Shown piece by piece: positions 1 through 12,107 of a stretch of 64,000 nucleotides of DNA; the stretch's first letter is position 1, and every line of letters starts with the position of its first letter. This DNA is from Tetragonia tetragonoides. Its lineage: Eukaryota; Streptophyta; Magnoliopsida; Caryophyllales; Aizoaceae. Both the position numbers and the translations under genes were made by a program. The stretch spans positions 14,729,000 through 14,792,999 of the forward strand of contig CM076145.1 in assembly GCA_038025085.1 (NCBI GenBank), given 5' to 3'. The notes below the pieces were generated by a model. That model saw only the letters and a list, made by a program, of their open reading frames with translations. It was not told the DNA's origin and did not search any database.

Positions 1-989
1 CATACAAATACAGAATTCTACATTCTGAAACCTAATTTCAGCTTTAAAGGCACTTAAAAAACCATTAACAGACCACCTGCTCCTTTTTCCCTTAACAACC
101 CAAACATTCTTAGTACAGTTTGTTACCTGATGCATTTGAAGCAACCAAATGTCGTTGATGAACACTCAAAACCTGAAACCAAATAGTACAATAAATTGCT
201 CAAAGTTTCAACATTTTTGGAAATTGATAATGAAAAATAGAAGCTAACCCATTTCTTACAGGTTCAAAAGAGGCACATAGCTGAAATGAAACACAGGAAA
301 CCAGCAACACCACCAATCTCCAGGATATCTGATTCTCTTCCATTAAAACACAACAACAGAAACCCTACAAACAAGAAAAAAATAAAAACTATGAAACTAA
401 ATAAAAAAATAAAAAATACCCAGAATTTGATCAATTACATAGAAAGGCCAACGATCGGAAAAGAAACCATTGACATATAAAAATATGAAATTGAATTTCC
501 CCAGAAAAATTCAAATGGAAAAATAAATAAGTGGGTACATAGAAAGCAAGTGAGTGAACTGACAAAATAAGGAGCTTGAATGTGAGCTTAATCAAGTAAT
601 TGGAAACAATTATGGGGGTAAACAAGATGGGTAATTATGTAAAAATGTTACAAACCTTGAAATGTATGTAGAAATCATGAAGGAGAGAGAGTCTTCAAGT
701 CTTCAAAGCTGGGTATTGGTAAAGGGTTTTAGTTGAAAGTTCAAGAACTTCAGACAAAGTGACAAGGGGTGGTAGACTGGTTACTTAATTCCTCACTTAA
801 ATGTTTATGTCCTTTGAACTGGTGCGGAAAATGGTTGTAATAAGTTCTACCCCGTAGGTCGTAACTCGTGTGACTCACTATTCACTAGTCATGACTCGCT
901 AGTCACAACTCACAACTCACAACTCACAACTCATATTGCTCTTGGATTTGCTCTTGTTTTTTAAACGATGGTTACACAAGCCCTATCGT
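1..989 (-). other. Unassigned left edge; possible 5' exon and first intron of a minus-strand gene
   Basis: No convincing coding sequence. Read on the minus strand, about 800-656 looks like a transcribed leader (pyrimidine-rich, CTCTCTCTCC near an ATG at about 677) ending in AAG followed by GTTTGT, a plausible splice donor at 656/655; a second donor-like CAG/GTAACA lies near 128. This suggests, without proving, the 5' end of a gene that continues out of the window. Four copies of a 7-bp unit (cacaact) lie at 904-931. Confidence 0.2.
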
Positions 990-2100
990 TAGAATGAGCA
1001 AAATCAAATATATGCTTTTCCGAATCAGCAAAATTTTAATCCGTATTCAATCCGTTTTAAAGTGGATATCCGATTAAAGTGGATCAGGTCGGGGGATATC
1101 TGTATCCTGTTTAGTTTTATACTTTGTTTTCCCTTTTCTTTGATTTTCATGTTTATACTTTTGTGGCGTGGGCTGCTCCTAGCGCGGGAGGTACTAAAAT
1201 CAGTGTCGATGACGGGATATTGGGTGAGGTTGGCACCTCAGTTGGGATAGTGTGCAGAGACGATCATGGCCGGCCGATAGTTAGAGCAACAATGAACTTC
1301 CTGGGCGTGTGTGACGTTGACGGGGCCGAGGCGCAAGCTGTGTTCCAAGGGCTGCAGTTAGCTTCATTATATGAATTTGAGAAGGTGACCAGTGCAGTGA
1401 TAGTCTGTGTGTCTTTAATGCTTTGAATAAGAAGTCTAGAGGGTCTAGTAGTTTTTTCTTGATGATGTTCTTAATTTAGCTAGTAGCTTTAATAGTGTGG
1501 CTTGGTCTTTTGTTAGGCGTAATGGTAATAGAGTGGCCTATGAGTAAGCGCATGTGCAATCTTGTTGAAGCTCTTTTGCAAGATTTTTTGAAAGTTTAAT
1601 GGAAGGTCGATGATCGCTAGTCATCGATCTTTCACTCAAAAAAAAATTGTATCAAATCAACCTAAATTACATCAAAATGTTTAAAATGGGGTAACTTCAA
1701 GTGTTAAAAGTTGAGTTTACCTAATATAAGTTTTTGTCGTGTAGTATATTTCAATTTTACTTACCAAATGTCCAGTAGAATAAAAGTTAACAAATATCTT
1801 GTTTAATGACATGATTTAATACACAACAAAAAAAAGCAACTTAGTTACAAAATCACTTGTCACTTGTTGTTAATTTATTAAAATTAGTATATTTATTTTT
1901 ATAATGAAAATGAATGAGGATCAGAAACTGGATATTCGATTTTTGAAAATCTCGATCCATATCCGATCTGATTTTACTTCAAAAATCACGGATCAAACAT
2001 TCGCTTCACTTTATTCGAATCGGATATATCCGCATTTTGGATAAAAAGTGAATCAGATACGGATCGGATCAATGGATCACGATCACTTAGCTCACCCCTA
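990..2100. mobile_element. Non-autonomous hAT-like element carrying an RNase H fragment
   Basis: The left end reads TAGAATGAGCAAAATC and the right end, read inward, TAGGGGTGAGCTAAGTGATC, the usual TAG-purine-TGAGC style of plant hAT termini. Both subterminal zones are rich in GGATATCCG/GGATCGGAT words (about 1020-1100 and 1918-2080). Flanks CCCTATCGTT and CGTTATCGTT resemble an imperfect target-site duplication. No transposase is present. The interior holds a damaged RNase H domain. The exact ends are uncertain by a few bases. Confidence 0.55.
1150..1560 (+). pseudogene. RNase H-like (RVT_3 type) domain fragment, frameshifted
   Basis: The first part (1163-1420) encodes a typical start of a plant retroelement RNase H domain: W-AAP-GG-K-SVDDG, then GIVCRDDHGRPI, then AEAQAVFQGLQLA. 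The reading continues after a frameshift as DSLCVFNALNKKSRGSS (the D-S of the usual ETDS site), and after a second shift as LASSFNSVAWSFVRRNGNRVAYE, ending in a stop where family members continue to ALA. Two frameshifts and a stop make it non-functional. In plants this domain usually sits at the C terminus of LINE ORF2 or stands alone as a captured gene piece; no reverse transcriptase is adjacent here, so capture by the surrounding hAT-like element is the simplest inference. Confidence 0.65.
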
Positions 2101-3461
2101 CGTTATCGTTGAGAAGTTTGGCCACATAGACCATTGACGTTAAAAACAAGTTATCTAGACCCCTAACATTTTAGTTTAGCAATGTTACACTCGAAAATAA
2201 ATTAGTGGGAGAGTTCTAATAAATCAATAACTCGAATAAAAAAATTACGAAAAATATATTATTGCTCTTAAAATAAAGATAGTGGTTAAATTTGACAACT
2301 TTCATTATCTCCTACAAGTACAACTAACCACTAAAACACTACCCATGTTGGTTATCTCCTACAATAACTTCCTACTTAAACACTGAATGAGGTGTCAGCC
2401 ATTCAAAGAAGGATATGGGGATAATTGTTGACTAATTTCCACCCATGATAGGATAATTGGTAGTTAAGAGGTTACTAAAGGACCAAAAGACTCCTATTTT
2501 CCTATAGGTAGGATCAACGAAGCAAGGAAGAAGGGAGATCGACTCTCACCAAGAATGCGCTAGTTTACTTCGTTTCGTTCCTAGGAGTAGAATAGGATAG
2601 AGTAATGTCGTTACTAGGAGTAGAGTAATGTAATGTAGCTCCTAGTATAGTAGTGTTTTAGGAGTAGATTAAACGTAATTTAGTGTATCATACTCAATCA
2701 AATCCTCTCGTTTGTTCTTTGTTTACAATCTATCGAATAAAAATCTTTTTTCTCCAAATTATTAGTGATCAAAATCTCCTCGCACTCTATTCTTTACGAT
2801 AAAGGTGTCTACTAAAAGCCCCAACTTCACATCTAAGGCCTTGTTGAAAAGCGAGGTTACCAACGTGATAGTGAACTTAGAACCACACATCGAAAGGCAC
2901 TACCAAGTACCAACACCTCGAAAAGGTCATACAGTTGGACAAAGTGTGGAGCTATATCAAGTGACCAGTGCTCGAAACTAACTATCACTGTTGTTCAAGT
3001 CTACCAATAATCTAGCGTTGGGTCGGGGGTGGAAGGGTAGGCTCGAGAGGGGAACGACCTTCCATAAAATAGTCCACAACCTTTTTGGACCTTTTAAGGG
3101 TTATTGGGATGCCCCTCATGATTGCTTGTTAACCCCTTCAAAAAAGGCAGAGCAACAGATTTTATAACCCTTAGAAGTTTGAAAGAAGAGAGTGAAGTGC
3201 AGTGTCCAATTATATTAATTTTTTATACGATCCAATTACATAATTTAGTTTGTCAAAAATATGATTTAATATTTTAATGTTAAAACTTAATTGTCTTCGT
3301 GTAATTGCTAACTAATTTCACTACTTATTCACATTTTTAATTAAATGTAAGAGTTGGCATTCATTCATTTATTTGCTATTATATCGATCATATTTTTTTT
3401 AGACTAATATAATTGCAATAACTACATTTCATTTTAGAAGAGGCATTAATTACTACTTATT
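2101..3461. other. Intergenic, AT-rich; possible LTR remnant
   Basis: No gene seen. Around 2330-2760 the sequence has LTR-like character: repeated ctcctagtatag/taggagtaga words at 2580-2670, then a polyadenylation-like AATAAA at about 2735 followed by a T-rich stretch. No matching second LTR, primer-binding site or target duplication was found, so it is left unassigned. Confidence 0.2.
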
Positions 3462-3646
3462 GACAACCCTTAGGGCTTGAACTTTGGTTCTCTTATCCAC
3501 CACCAAGGTTCAAATCTCACTAGGGGCATTTGGGATCCCTTTTCTCTTATTTCTCCTTTTCCCCAAATGCCTGCCCACTAAGCTCCTGGGCCTTAAACCC
3601 TAGATGGGCTAGCTTGGGAGCGGGTCTCCTTACCTCCTAAAAAAAA
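3462..3646 (+). mobile_element. SINE, tRNA-derived type
   Basis: A box B-like GGTTCAAATCTC lies about 50 bp from the start, following a weaker box A region; the body ends in ccttacctcc plus an A-run, as in plant tRNA-derived SINEs. The flanks (ttactacttattg before, agtagtatttatta after) are only a possible degraded target duplication. Confidence 0.4.
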
Positions 3647-4801
3647 GTAGTATTTATTAGAGGTATCTCATAGAATCTACAATAAATTAAACAACGGAAC
3701 TGATTAACGTAAATTCGAAATTACTAACTGCAAATATTTTTGTCATAATATTTTATGAAATACCCTTTTTATTTGAAACTCTCTAATCTCTCTATCATCT
3801 TTGCTTTGGTTCAAAGACCAAAATATATGAGCATGGTCGATATTTACTCCAGTATTTTTTTTGGTTTGATTTGTGGTTAGACCAATAATATGTGGTTAGA
3901 TTTGTTGGATGATAGTTATATTTTACACCAATAATGACAAAAACACTTCTTATTATTCTAATTTAATTCTAACAAAAAAATAATAATTGAAAAAGCTCGC
4001 TCAACCATGAATAGTCAAACCACGCAACCTTCTCTCCGCCGTTGAGGCGTCGATACTCACCCCCACAAGCCATAACTCAAGCAAACATCACTAGAAATGT
4101 CGGCAACCTAGAAAAACTGAATGCATCTGACAAGAGCTTAAAAGCATATGACCCTTGACAATTGAATTGGGGAACTATAGTATCACAATTTTGTTCGATG
4201 ATGTTGATGGACGATGATGTTAATGGATGATGATGGTGGATGACACACTGATAGATGATGAAACAAGAAGAAGAACATATATGATGAGTTGAATCGAGAT
4301 TTGAGGAAACTAGAATTAAACAGGGGTTTAGGAGAGAGAAAGGGAGGAGGGGAGATAAAAATTAGGGACTGGATTATGATAGGGGTATTTTGGAAAATGA
4401 GATTTACGTTTAGTAATTTTGATTTTTACGTTTAGCAATCCCCATTAAACAATTATCAATTGCTTAATTAAGTATTTTCAGAATAAAAATTTCCACATAT
4501 CACAATAACCCCCATGGCCACATACGTAACAATTAATGTTCTCTCCTATTTTCAAGTTCAACTTCTTGACTCACTATCTTCCTTTTATTTACTTCTATTT
4601 CACATTTCACCATAACGTGAAAATGTCGATCACAAACCAAGACAAGAGTACCACCACCACTTTTCGATTTACAAACTCATTAATTCTACCTGGGATACTT
4701 CACACTTGTGCCTATCTCTAATCATCAACCCATTTGTTTTCTGCTTCCAGGAAATCCCAAACCTAAAATAAATTACTTCTTCTTGTTTCATAATTCAAGA
4801 C

Positions 4802-4871
<70 letters not shown>

Positions 4872-5491
4872 GGGTAAACTGATGAAATAGAGGGTCATGC
4901 ATGTACCTTCTCCACCCATCATCTTCATCTTCTTTTTCCCTTTTTCACCGAATTTTATTTTCTCTGGCCAAAAAAATAAGAACCACTAAAACATTGGGAA
5001 AAGAGGGATAGGAGCCATAGACACTGCTACCATCGAAGTAAGCCCATTTTCATGTACAGAGAAATAAAACTTGTGATTCCTCAACATTAGAGAAAATGAA
5101 GTTGCAAATAAATAAATAAAAAAAATAGTCAGGACGACGATTGTGGGGTAAGTCCGCGAGTATTGGTGATAGTGGGAGAAAGGTGTGGAAATATTGGAAT
5201 GTCTGCCGGCAAAAATGGTGGATCAACCAGAGATAGAAGAAGAGAGAAAAAGTATAATGGGAAGTGAGAAGGATACAAAACGTGGGAGGAGTTTGAAAAC
5301 TGTGAGTCTTGACTTGAGAGGAGTATTATTTAGTGTGACACTGGGGTAAAATAGGTACTAAGAATATCAAGTGTGAACAAAAGTTAATGTAAATTTTCTG
5401 ATTTATTTTTCTGGACTATTTTTAATGCTTAACGACAGCCTTAAGGGTTGTCATTAACATTTTCCTTAATATAATTGCTTATAAATAAAGT
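3647..5491. other. Intergenic, no gene recognised
   Basis: AT-rich sequence with short purine-rich patches. The ORFs here are short, low-complexity or without family resemblance. Near 5425-5460 a short palindromic region (aacgacagccttaagggttgtc) looks like a transposon end, but no partner end was found. Confidence 0.3.
4801..4869. repeat. (CT)n microsatellite
   Basis: An almost uninterrupted dinucleotide CT array. The Leu-Ser ORF across it is an artefact of the repeat. Confidence 0.95.
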
Positions 5492-7302
5492 TGTAATAAT
5501 CCAAAAAATCTAAACTTTTAATTAGTCTTTAAACTACCTATTTAATCTTAATTATGTGATTATGCGTAAATAATTACTCCTTATATTTTCGTTATTGTTC
5601 TTGTTATTATTCAATCTCGCAATTTAAGGCTATAATATACGAAATCATTAGGATTTCGTTAAATGTTTGATTCATCCTTTAATTACTTGATTTAACTATA
5701 AACAAACAACTAAAGCTAAATTAAATTCCTAAAACTACATGGATTGCCGGAAGAAGCAAAATGGAAGTTTGCAAAAACTTGACACTATTTCATAACATGA
5801 TCACACTCTATTATTATATATCTAACAAATATTTACACTTTCCCTATATAGCCAAGTGTCCCCTTAGGTGGCACCACCTAAAAATAGAAGCCAAAAATCA
5901 GAAAATCACAACCCATGGTTTGGATGTATGTGACTCATTGGTTTTGCATGGGGATTACGGTTTGTGCATATGAGAAGGAAAATATTTGGAATAAAATATA
6001 AAGACATTAGAATGTGAGAGAAGGATGAACTAATTATAACAATCTCATGTGAGAGCATGAGAGAGCAAATGAAACAAGGAAAAATTCAGCAAAAATGCAC
6101 TATAAAGAGGGGAGGGAAATCGGGTGAAGGAAGAAGAAAAATGGAAGGAAAAACAAAGAGAATTTAAGGAGAAATCAAATCACTTAAAATTGCCCAATCC
6201 CACCAAAAGCTTCTTTTCCCCTAAATCATCATTAGCAATATTGCTTTTACTCTTCCCCATTTCTTGATAATTTCTACAAGCAAACACTACCCCTTCCTTA
6301 CTCCCCTTCAACCAACCGAAAATGGCACAAGACACCAAGCCATAAAAATAAAAAAAATCTCTTCCAAGTCTTTTAAAATTCTGAAAATCTTAACACCTCC
6401 CATACACTCTCCCACACTCAAAATCGGAAAATTTAGAAAGAGAAAACAAAGAGAGAAAAAGAGAGAAAGACGAAAGGAAGAAGAAGAAGAAAGAAAGAAG
6501 AAGAAAGAAGGAAAGGTAAAAACCTTTACAACTTCCAATTAAAATTTCTAAATCATTTTCCTTTGCTTAATCAAAAAAAAAAAAACTTACAATCCTAATC
6601 TTCATGTTTCATTCAAAATCCTACATCAAAGTTCAAGAATTTACAAGTTGAAGCTCACCCAAAGGAGCTCAAGAGAGGTAAAGAATTCTCAAACCCCTTT
6701 TAGTCAAAGATTTCGAAAATGAAATAAATCAAAACAAAACCATAAAAGACCTAAACAAAGGTTCTTAATCTCGACTTTTGGACAAAAATCAAGTTGAAAC
6801 AAGATCACTTAAGATATCCCTAGACCCTAGTATAATTGCATGTCGATTTAAGTAATATTTGTTACAAGATGAATTTTCGAAATTTATAAGTTAAAACCCT
6901 AAAAACAGAAAATTCACTTAAAAACCCCAATAATCCGAAAATGATGTGAAATTGGGATTTTATAAAGGATTAAATTTTAAAGGATTAATTTTAATTTTTG
7001 AACTTAAAATCCTCTAGGGAGGGTCGGATAAAGAGGAAAAGAAGAAAAAGGAGAGACCAAGCTTGTAATTGATCCTTAAAGGTAATTTTTCATGTCCATT
7101 ATTTTCCCCCTTAGTCTTCAAAAATTTTTGTTGATAAGATGATTCTGATTTTATAAAAATTATATTTAATCTTGTGATTTATAGTGGGTTTGAAACTTAT
7201 TTTAATGGTTGATGATTAAATCTTGATTTTTGCCACTTATATTTATTTTTTTTATATATATATATATAAGTACGAAATATGTAAAGTGATTTGATGATGT
7301 TA

Positions 7303-7363
<61 letters not shown>

Positions 7364-8557
7364 TAAGGTACTAGTAACATCTTAAGGAAATCTTGTTTGG
7401 GAATTATGTAATTATGATTAAATGTAACTTATGTTTCGAAATGGATTTACTAAGAGTGGAATTGGGTCATAAGCCCATCCAATTCAGTAATTATACTCAA
7501 AAGGAGGATTATATTGAAAAATGTGTAAGCCTTGTTCATATAACAAGTAAATATGGACATGCAACTAATCCTAAGTCATATTCATGTAATTTTTATCTAT
7601 GAATATACATGGATATGCATTTTTGTGATATGATTCTAAGAGTATCGCCTTTAGAATTTAGAAGAGCATGTTTTGGAAGTGAGCTCACCAGAAATTGAAT
7701 TGTGGGGTTATAATACCCAAGTATATGAAATATTGAGACTATAAGTCTAAATGATGATTATATGGCAAAATGGCCAAGATGATATATATTATGATGATGA
7801 ATATGACTAAAGGTCATGATGATTGATTTTGGCTTGTATATTGAATAGTCAAGACATGCATGCTCTTCCATATCACCTAACCTTCGAAATTAAGAGAGAT
7901 TAGTCTATTTTAAGTTTTATTATTAGGTTTTCTAATTCTCAAATTATGGACTAGGGAAGACTATGTTGAAATCTATAATTATTATTACCATTTCTAATTA
8001 TTCGAATATGCGCGTGTATATATATATATATATAACACGCATACTTTTTAACTAATAATCTTACTATTATAAATGTCTATGTCCTAACCGAGGCTTGCAA
8101 AGGTTATTTCTATCCTTTATCTACTTTTATTAATTATTATAATTATTTAATCTAATATAAACCCTATTATTATTTTTACGAAATGGGGTGAAATTACTTA
8201 GCTTTCCGCTAATTTTCTCTCTTGTTTTGCATTGAATGCATGGTAACGTTTTGGAGCAGTTTGATGGTGGATCGTGTGTGCATGGGAAGGATCAAGGCCT
8301 TATGTTCCTTCTTTGGTTGCTTGATTGTGAAAACATGTTTATATGTAATAATCTAGTTTTTATTTTCTTGTTGGATGTTTATGTAAACTAATTTTCATTA
8401 AACCTAATATCCACCCTCGGTGGATATGGCGGTAACAACCCGGACAACTTAATTATAAATAAATGATGCAATATTATTAAGTATATTAATCCTGCTTTAA
8501 TCTTGGCCTAATCGTAATTGAGCATAATTAATCACTTAGCTAGGCCGGGTCGTTACA
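5492..8557 (+). repeat. 5' LTR of the Tekay-like gypsy element
   Basis: The right boundary is firm: ...GGGTCGTTACA followed four bases later by the tRNA primer-binding site. The left boundary is inferred from TGTAATAATCC, which differs from the exact inverse of the right end (TGTAACGACCC) only by C-to-T/G-to-A changes expected from deamination of methylated DNA. A TATA-like cactataaagagg at about 6098 could mark the U3/R promoter. The region contains an (AT)n array at 7305-7360. Its length, about 3.07 kb, resembles the 3.0-kb solo LTR at 21796. Confidence 0.65.
7305..7360. repeat. (AT)n microsatellite inside the 5' LTR
   Basis: Pure AT dinucleotide array of about 56 bp. The aligned part of the 3' LTR does not reach this position, so length variation between LTRs cannot be compared. 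Confidence 0.95.
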
Positions 8558-8561
8558 AAAG

Positions 8562-8573
8562 TGGTATCAGAGC
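8562..8573 (+). other. Primer-binding site, initiator Met-tRNA
   Basis: TGGTATCAGAGC is the standard plant primer-binding site complementary to the 3' end of initiator methionine tRNA. It lies 4 bp after the 5' LTR terminus and fixes the element's plus orientation. Confidence 0.9.
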
Positions 8574-8739
8574 TTAAAAGAAAATAAGAACTAGAAAATC
8601 TAGGAGATAAATAAGAATTTTACATGTTGCATACATGATTAGGATTGCATGATTAGGATGCATATTATGTGTCAAGTTATGTGTTAGATTGTTTGAATTA
8701 ACGTTTAGATTATGTGCTATGTTCGAGTAATTATTTAGA

Positions 8740-9448
8740 TGGCGCAACAACCTCAAGTGCCTCCTCACCCGTGTATGTGTCCGTCCATCCGTGGTGCAAT
8801 ACCGGAGAGGGAGGATCTTTCACTATCCTCATGAGGATCCCGCTCCCGTGTATGTGTCCGTCCATCCGCCACCGCAAATCGAGCAGTCGGCCCAACCACA
8901 AACCATGCCGCCAGTGGCCGCATGGGTGAAATCCTTGGATGACGTAGAGCGTGAGGTTGAGGTGCGACTCCCATCGCATCTTATCACCTCGGCTCAACAT
9001 TTTTCCAATGGGCAAGTGCTTGACTTTGCTAGTGGCTCCTTTAACAATTAATGGTGGTATGTTTTATGGTAGTCTTTTGTGAATGGTAGTGTTGATATTT
9101 CGGATACTAACAACACTAACTTGATTGCCTTTTGTGGCCAAGAATTTTGTGATATAATCGGCCCTATTGATGATATTAGCCAATGCATGTATTTTGGGTA
9201 TGTTGGCTATGTGGTTGTAAAGCTACAAAGGTGTAAGTAGCTCTTATTATGTTGTAAGAATGTGTAAGACTCAAACATGTAAGTTATGTTGCTATGTATT
9301 TAGTTTAGTTTAGCTTAGAATTTCTGTTTTGTGTTTAATCTATATGCGCATGACTACATGAACATAGAACAATTGACATTAGAATTATGCATGACTCATA
9401 TGAGTAGGTATGACTATATGAATAATTTACAATTATATAAGCAATTAT
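8740..9448 (+). other. Gypsy internal leader / non-coding remnant with 77-bp duplication
   Basis: Between the primer-binding site and the nested LINE there is no intact ORF. A segment containing gtgtatgtgtccgtccatcc occurs at about 8772 and again at about 8849, a 77-bp direct duplication. Short ORFs across it have no recognisable domain. It probably belongs to the retrotransposon leader or a captured fragment. Confidence 0.4.
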
Positions 9449-9649
9449 ATAAGCAAGATTAACGAATAAATTTTATAATAGGGATCCGGAAGCAGATCAA
9501 GAAGAGAGAGGGAGAGAGGGAGAGAGAATGTTAAGCGCTTGGTAGGTCACCGGAGAACCACCTTCCCACCGGTGGTGGGGGGCTCTGGGAGCCTTCTCGG
9601 CACTGTGAATTGATTTTATTTCTCTTTCTTTTGGTGTTATCTGTCAATT

Positions 9650-12107
9650 ATGGTTATTCGATTTGCAGCCGATAGGAAAACATTCACATTACGGTTTGAT
9701 GGTCACTTTTTTCGTTTTACAGAGACCACCAGGGGTAAGAAGTTCGAAATCTATATGATGAGGGAGGAGTTTCTCTGGTGGGTGCAGTAAGCTACTTCCC
9801 TTTGGCGTGGTGATGCTCCGGATCAATGGCTGCGGAAAGCGTGTGGGGAATGGGTATATTTTGGTTCTCCGGATTGCTGAGAATTATGGAGGTCGTTTTT
9901 TCCTATTTGAGAAAGTTCCTTATGATTGTCGACCAGTGGCAATTCGGGTTCCAGAAGGCAAACAGGGGGTGGGTTGGTCAGCGATGATGGATGCAATCGA
10001 AAAGGCTTCGGGGATCCGTAGTCAGGTTCGCAAGCCCGCTCCAGTTTCACCACGGAGTCCCTGTTGTTTGAAGTGCGGGTCGATGGAAATTAGTTGGCCG
10101 GGGAGGGAAAGGGAGAGAAATGGGGATGTCGGAGTGTTGGGTGCTCCGAGGTGGGGACAGCCTGAGGTAGCAGCGACGTCACCGGATTTTTCGTATGGCA
10201 ACCGTGGTCTTGGGTTTCACTCAGATCGGAGGAGGGAGATTGTGCCGGCGAGGGTGATTGGTAACGGTAGAGGTGGTTTTGGTTTTGGCAGGTGCGAGTT
10301 TCCTGCGCGTGATTCTCGCCGGAGTAATTTGGGTCTTGATCGAGTTAATGGGGATGGGTTGCCAGCACGTGGGGTTTCGAATTTTGGGAAAAGATCTGTT
10401 TTTTCTAGAATTGGGCCAGGGTCAGCATTTGAGAGTCAACAGGCCCAAGGACGAAGGGGCAGCCGGTCGAGGCCCAACGGCTCTGCCCAGGCCGGGAATA
10501 GAGGCCGAAGGGGGGTTCAACATATTCAGCCCACTCAACATTTAGAAAAGGGTGATGGGCCATTTTGTTCTAATTATTTTCAGACCATCCAACATTTAGA
10601 AATGGGTGTTGGGCCATTAAGAAATAATGTTTTTCAGCCCGTCCAACATGGAAAGAGTGCTGGGCCATATAGACAGTCCGTGTTCCATTGTTTAGGGCCC
10701 AGTTCTCAGGGAGGAGATAAGGGGACGGGGAACAATCGCGAAACACACGATGCAGATGCGGTTGTTGTTGCCGGACGGAGCTCCGATGGTCGCCGGCCAC
10801 CACGACCGGCGGATTCTGGGTCGCGACAGGTGGCTATGTCGGCGGAAAAGTCCGGCGAAGCACGTAGGGGGCCTAAATGGGTTCGGTGAGATCGAGGAAG
10901 TGGTGCAGAGAGCTCGGGGGTGGCCGAGATGGCGGTGGGTTCGACGGCTGAGCTGCCGGCCGTCGAGACTGGGCCGGCGGAGACGGGTGCTGGGCCTGCT
11001 GGGTTGTTGAATGCCGGCAAGCCAGCGGTGGGGTCTGGGCCCGTTCGCGAAGAGGTTTTAAGCGGGTTTTCGACCGGGAATTCGCAGGTGGAAGTCGTCC
11101 AGAGTACACCGGTATCAGGTGGCGAGGGTGTTGGTGGACCTAGGGGGTCGGAGGGGGTGAAGATGAATAGTGGGTTGGCTGGTTTTGGACAGTTGCCGTG
11201 GGTCGCTGGTGCTTCCTCTCCACTATGGAGAGGGGGTTTCCTCAGAGATTTGTGTCAGGTTGGTACTTGGCTAGCGGAGGTTGGGGCACGAGTTCAGCAG
11301 GCGGGTCGAGGTGAAGGTCCTGTAGTTGAGTCTCAGGCGAGGTTGCAACGGGAGTTCTGTGGGGAACCTGTTTTCGGTATTACCCGGACCCAGGGGGGAT
11401 CCTCCTACTGGGAATCAATCTTTGATGAGGATGATCTTCTTGGGTCACTGGATGGTGACGATGATCTACTCTTGAGCAGGTTAAGGGAGTTTGAGGATAA
11501 GGAGGTGGAGGGGATAGAGGAGGTGACTTTGTTTAACGCTGAGATGGTTCGGGGTGTGACGACGCAGTAGAGCTCGGAGCCCATTCACAGTGTTCCTTTG
11601 CCTTGTGCCGAGGATACCAGGGCGCGTGCCCAAGAGGACCTTTCTACTTCCTTTTCCCCTTTACCCTTTTATTCTCTTTTTGTTGCTACCCCCCAGAAAG
11701 CTCCTGCTTGTTCTATTGCTGACCAGGTGTTATCTGCTAATGTTTTTCCAGGTGCAAGCGGTGGAGATGGGGTTGTTGGGCAGGGCGTAACGCCAGTTCT
11801 GTCGATAGCGCCGAAAGGTTCTGCTGCTCCGTTGTGCCATGGGGAGTCAGAGGAAGGGGGGATGGTTGTGACCATTCCACCATTGGCGGGTGGGAGGGAC
11901 GACCGAGACCCTCAGTCTCTTCTGCGTGATCTTGATTTTCGGATTGTTGGTACGTCAGGTCAGGTAGCTAATGTTCAGGTGTCTTCGAGGGATCCTCCCT
12001 CTCGGAGAAACAGGGTTGGCATTCGGGAGCTTCGGGGTCTTGAGAAGACCCTTAATTATGGGGAAGGGGGGAGTCGTAGGTCTAGGGGTACTGGTGGTTT
12101 TAGATGA
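9650..12107 (+). pseudogene. LINE A ORF1 (RNA-binding/gag-like protein), disrupted
   Basis: The N-terminal part (about 9650-9790, FAADRKTFTLRF and ETTRGKKFEIYMM) resembles the plant LINE ORF1 module with a short beta-rich region; after a frameshift the main frame runs 9807-10889 (GRFFLFEKVPYDCRPVAIRVPEGKQGVGW, followed by a C-x-x-C CCLKCG), 10920-11570 and 11598-12107 in the same phase, interrupted by TGA at 10887 and TAG at 11568. The long middle is Gly/Arg/Ser/Pro-rich and low complexity, as in LINE ORF1 linkers. The end overlaps the ORF2 start by four bases (ATGA-type arrangement), which suggests termination-reinitiation between the two ORFs. Confidence 0.65.

Noticed and set aside
4708..4890. 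Ser-Leu-rich ORF
   Set aside because: Artefact of the CT microsatellite.
6264..6542. 92-codon Lys/Arg/Glu-rich ORF
   Set aside because: Low-complexity purine-rich leader inside the gypsy 5' LTR.
11590..11790. Alternative-frame ORFs within LINE A ORF1
   Set aside because: Shadows of the ORF1 frame; no domain and no independent start context.
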